Source of the DNA: Natronococcus sp. CG52
GTDB lineage: Archaea; Halobacteriota; Halobacteria; Halobacteriales; Natrialbaceae
DNA: 64,000 nt
NCBI RefSeq assembly: GCF_023913515.1
Contig: NZ_CP099391.1
Coordinates: 496,001 to 560,000, forward strand
Direction: 5' to 3'
Shown here: one piece after another, positions 61,317-64,000 of the stretch
Layout of the letters: each line of letters opens with the position of its first letter
Numbering within the stretch: the stretch's first letter is position 1
Position numbers and translations under genes: made by a program
The notes under the pieces: model-generated
Told to the model about the DNA's origin: nothing
Databases searched by the model: none
What the model saw: only the letters and a program-made list of their open reading frames with translations

Positions 61317-62600
61317 TCAGTCCGCAATGCCGATTTCCTCCCGGCCGGACTGGGACTCGTCGGCCTCGGGCGTCGATTCCTCGTCCTCCTCGAGTTCTTC
61401 GGGCGGCTCGAAGGTCGGGAACCGATCCTCGTACGCCGACCAATCGTCCTCGAGTTCGTCGTCGTCGAGCACGCAGTCCTCGAGGTCGGCCCGCAGCGAC
61501 TCGTGGTCCATCTCGGTGCCGATCAGCACGAGCTGGACGCTGCGGTCGCCCCACCGCTCGTGCCAGGTGGATCCGAGCTCCGGATTCTCCTCGAGCCGTT
61601 CGCGTCGTTCCGGTTCCGGCAGCGCGTCGAGCCACTGGCCGCCCGGGGCGACGCGGATCGACTGGCCCGCGACGTTGAGCGTGATCGCCTCCTCGCCGCG
61701 ACCGGCGAGCCAGAAGTGTCCCTTCGCACGGACGACGGCGTCGGGGAACTCGTCGAGCAGATCGGCGAACCGCTCCGGGTGGAACGGTCGCCGGGCCTCG
61801 AAGACGAACGAGGTGACGCCGTGTTCCTCCTCGGCGGACTCGTAGGGCTCCTGCAGTTCCCGGATCCAGCCCGCCGACCGGCTCGCCGCCTCGAAGTCGA
61901 ACCGGTCCGCGTCGACGATTGCGTCGGGATCGACGCCGCCGTGTTCGGTCCGGACGATCTCCGCTCGCGGCTGTAAGACCCCGAGCGTCGACTCGATCTG
62001 TGCGAGGGTGTCCTCGTCGACGAGGTCGCACTTGTTGAGCAACAGGACGTCACAGAACTCGACCTGCTCGACGAGTAGGTCGCCGAGGTGTTTCTCGGTG
62101 CCGTCGTCGTCCAGAATCTTGTCCGAGCGCATCGCCTCGCGGAACTGGTGGGCGTCGACGACGGTCACGGTCGTGTCGAGGTGACAGTCCTCGAGCGGTT
62201 CGATACCGGTCTCCTCGTAGAACTCGGTCGGCTCGAGGTCGCCCTGGTCGAATCCGAGCGTCAGCGTCTGGGCGACCGGGAGCGGCTCCGCCACGCCCGT
62301 CGACTCGACGACGATCCCGTCGAACTCGCGCTCGCGAGCGAGGCGGTCGATCGCCTCGAGCAGGTCGCCGCGAAGCTCGCAGCAGATGCAGCCGCTCGAG
62401 AGTTCGATCAACTCCTCGTCCTCGTCGGCGATGTCCGACGATTCGGCGACGTGGTCGGCGTCGACGTTCACCTCGCCCATGTCGTTGACGAGGACGGCGA
62501 GCCGATCGTCGCTCTCACGCAGGACGCGGTTCAGAACGGTCGTTTTGCCGGCGCCGAGCGTTCCGGACAGTACCGTGACAGGGATCGAGCTATCGGGCAT
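61317..62600 (-). CDS. COG0523 (CobW/ZNG1 type) GTPase, metal chaperone
   Basis: 427 residues. Walker A GTLGAGKTT (13-21), metal-binding CICC at 71-74, and GTP-specificity NKCD (190-193), the three hallmarks of G3E metallochaperones. The C-terminal CobW domain (about 245-380) includes FRPFHPERF-like RRPFHPERFADLL and FWLAGR. These proteins deliver zinc or other metals to client enzymes, often under zinc limitation. First gene of a three-gene operon and divergent from feoB, with an AT-rich palindrome between them. Confidence 0.92.
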   Translation of the reverse strand: MPDSSIPVTVLSGTLGAGKTTVLNRVLRESDDRLAVLVNDMGEVNVDADHVAESSDIADEDEELIELSSGCICCELRGDLLEAIDRLAREREFDGIVVESTGVAEPLPVAQTLTLGFDQGDLEPTEFYEETGIEPLEDCHLDTTVTVVDAHQFREAMRSDKILDDDGTEKHLGDLLVEQVEFCDVLLLNKCDLVDEDTLAQIESTLGVLQPRAEIVRTEHGGVDPDAIVDADRFDFEAASRSAGWIRELQEPYESAEEEHGVTSFVFEARRPFHPERFADLLDEFPDAVVRAKGHFWLAGRGEEAITLNVAGQSIRVAPGGQWLDALPEPERRERLEENPELGSTWHERWGDRSVQLVLIGTEMDHESLRADLEDCVLDDDELEDDWSAYEDRFPTFEPPEELEEDEESTPEADESQSGREEIGIAD

Positions 62601-62635
62601 CTGATTACCAATACTATCTCGGATCTAATAGTAGT

Positions 62636-62655
62636 TATTATCTTAGACGATAATA
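62636..62655. promoter_or_regulatory. Palindrome between COG0523 gene and feoB
   Basis: TATTATC (62636-62642), spacer TTAGAC, GATAATA (62649-62655): perfect 7-base arms in the only AT-rich stretch of this 90-base divergent spacer. Position fits a metal-responsive operator (DtxR/SirR-like or Zur-like). Confidence 0.5.
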
Positions 62656-62689
62656 TTATTAACCCGGCGCGGCGAGTGCCGAGCCAGAG

Positions 62690-62779
62690 ATGCACTACCC
62701 GCGTCGCGCCGCTATCGCGACAGCCCATCGGTTCGGTGCTGCAGCGTTGCCGACGACCGATCTCGTGGTGATCGAGTGA
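62690..62779 (+). CDS. Possible leader ORF before feoB
   Basis: A 29-codon frame (MHYPRRAAIATAHRFGAAAL, ending LPTTDLVVIE) whose TGA overlaps the GTG start of feoB. Could serve translational coupling. Not clearly protein-like; no FeoA homology seen. Confidence 0.3.
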   Translation: MHYPRRAAIATAHRFGAAALPTTDLVVIE

Positions 62780-64000
62780 GCGACGATCGAGAGCGAGTCG
62801 TCCTGATCGGGAAGGAGAGCGTCGGCAAATCGGCGCTCGCCGCCGGACTCACACGCTCGGCGCCGGCCGACGAGAACGTCGGCGGCTCGACGGTCTCGAG
62901 CGAAATCTACCGCACCGGCGACCTCGAGCTGGTCGATACGCCGGGGATCACGCTCGAGGCGGACACCGAGACGACCCGCGAGGCGCTGTCGCAACTCGTG
63001 TCGATCGACCGGGTCGTCCTCGTCGTCCCGGCGACCGACCTCGACCGCGACCTCGCGGAGCTGTTACCGCTCGTCCAGGGACGGCCGGGCGCGGTCGTCG
63101 TCTCCCACTGGGATAAGGTCGACGACCGTCCCGAAGCGGAGGACGCGCTCGCGGACCTCGAGACTGACCTCGGCGTCCCGGTCGTTCCGGTCGACGCGCG
63201 GAGTCTGACCCGTGTAGCGGCGGACGGCGGCGAGCTTCCTGGCGAGAGTCCGGCAGGGGCGAGCGACCCGCGGGCCGTCCTCGACGCGATCCGATACGGC
63301 GGCAAGCTGCCGGGCGGGACCGCGACGCGGGTCGGCTGGGAGATCGAGCCGCCCGAGACGATCCTCGAGCGACCGTACCTCGGACCGATCGCGAGCGCGC
63401 TCGTGTTGCTCCTGCCCGCGGTCGTCGCCGTCTGGTTCGCCAACGCGGTCGCGAGCGAACTCGACCCGATCGTCGGCGAGGCGCTCGAGCCCGCGGCCGT
63501 CCGGGTCGAGACGGCGACGCTACCGACCTCGCTCGCGACTCCGCTCGGCTTCGAGAGCGTGCCGGATCCGCTGGTGGCCGTCCTCGTCAGCGACTACGGG
63601 CTGCTCGCGATGGGACCGTTCCTGTTCGTCTGGGCGCTGCCGACCATGTTCATCTTCGCGCTGTTTACGGGCGCGTACAAGGCGAGCGGGCTCGTGACGC
63701 GAGTAACGGCCGCGCTCCACCCCGTCATGCGTCGGATCGGCCTGACCGGACGGGATCTCGTCCGGGTCGTGATGGGATTCGGCTGTAACGTGCCCGCCGT
63801 GACGAGCACCCGGAGCTGTTCGGACTGTACCCGCTGTACCACCATCTCGGCGATCTCCTTCGGCGCGGCCTGCTCCTACCAGTTCCCGGCCACGCTCGCG
63901 GTCTTCGCCGCGGTGGGAATGAGCTGGCTCGTCGTCCCCTACCTCGTCGTGCTCGCCGCGACGACCCTGCTCTACGTCCGGCTGATCGCGCCGCCCGAGG
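62776..64000 (+). CDS. feoB: FeoB-type ferrous iron transporter, N-terminal part
   Basis: At least 408 codons, running off the window. GTG start at 62776. G domain: VLIGKESVGKSALAAGLTRS (G1), VDTPGITLEA (G3) and SHWDKVDD (G4, noncanonical). Membrane helices follow from about residue 205, with a GPFLFVWALPTMFIFALFTG Gate-like segment and RVVMGFGCNVPAVTSTRSCS, including conserved Cys. FeoB imports Fe(II). G4 has the NKxD Asn replaced by His-Trp (HWDK), typical of haloarchaeal FeoB as I recall. Confidence 0.88.
   Translation, partial: MSDDRERVVLIGKESVGKSALAAGLTRSAPADENVGGSTVSSEIYRTGDLELVDTPGITLEADTETTREALSQLVSIDRVVLVVPATDLDRDLAELLPLVQGRPGAVVVSHWDKVDDRPEAEDALADLETDLGVPVVPVDARSLTRVAADGGELPGESPAGASDPRAVLDAIRYGGKLPGGTATRVGWEIEPPETILERPYLGPIASALVLLLPAVVAVWFANAVASELDPIVGEALEPAAVRVETATLPTSLATPLGFESVPDPLVAVLVSDYGLLAMGPFLFVWALPTMFIFALFTGAYKASGLVTRVTAALHPVMRRIGLTGRDLVRVVMGFGCNVPAVTSTRSCSDCTRCTTISAISFGAACSYQFPATLAVFAAVGMSWLVVPYLVVLAATTLLYVRLIAPPE

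Noticed and set aside
1-64000. CRISPR array, rRNA, complete insertion sequence or integrase
   Set aside because: I looked for regularly spaced repeats, rRNA-like sequence and transposase/integrase motifs and found none.

Overview
The window is chromosomal DNA from a halophilic archaeon (class Halobacteria), most likely a member of the Natrialbales (Natrinema/Haloterrigena-like). Several things point there: very high GC with a strong CTCGAG and GAC/GTC codon habit, strongly acidic proteins, twin-arginine lipoproteins, CetZ and PspA homologues, F420 biosynthesis genes, GatD, HerA/NurA, and many small Halobacteria-only families (DUF5802, DUF5813, DUF7344, DUF7511). I saw no rRNA, intact tRNA, CRISPR array, complete insertion sequence or integrase.

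Layout. 0-7.7 kb: tail of a SAMP/MoaD-like modifier, a frameshifted SnoaL-like gene, a membrane protein, a cupin, a broken small gene, a GNAT acetyltransferase, gatD, small membrane proteins, an ArsR-type regulator and a secreted coiled-coil protein. 8-12.7 kb: DUF5802, a Vms1/Ankzf1-type peptidyl-tRNA hydrolase, uridine kinase, an overlapping dgcN-dgcA-like D-glutamate pair, and a cold-shock protein with a clear terminator. 12.7-18.2 kb: an MFS remnant, a His/Asp-rich Tat protein, a small P-loop kinase, and three divergent paralogues of an unrecognised four-helix membrane protein. 18.4-23.1 kb: a lipoprotein, a winged-helix protein, PspA, a hydrolase preceded by a palindromic repeat element, and an overlapping WbqC/polysaccharide-deacetylase pair. 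23.1-27.7 kb: herA and nurA with two small genes and a second copy of the palindromic element between them. 27.9-36.8 kb: gpmI, PhoX, a metY remnant, a 2-hydroxyacid dehydrogenase, a BASS-type symporter and lipoproteins.

36.9-44.5 kb: DUF5813, a TrkA protein flanked by two stand-alone RAM-domain proteins, a hairpin-rich spacer followed by a gene with an in-frame TGA, a 2-oxoacid dehydrogenase E1 alpha, tmk, an NDUFA9-like epimerase, cetZ and cofC. 44.6-52.6 kb: a hydrolase/SCP2-like pair, cofG, a GvpH/Hsp20-like gene, cofH, another hydrolase and purC. 52.6-55.0 kb: a lower-GC, probably acquired segment with small exported or membrane proteins. 55.2-64 kb: a PAS histidine kinase, a frameshifted DUF2267 gene, purU, and a metal-homeostasis region (FAD oxidoreductase with a Cys-rich tail, COG0523 GTPase operon, divergent feoB).

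The most unusual structure is in gpmI. Four perfect hairpins, each with a three-base loop, lie in tandem inside the reading frame (28641-28737) and encode an apparent insertion of about 33 residues. Other notable signals are two independent +1 frameshifts at G7/C7 tracts, several decayed genes, a pair of long palindromic elements and the membrane-protein triplet. All family assignments are from reading translations by eye, without database searches.
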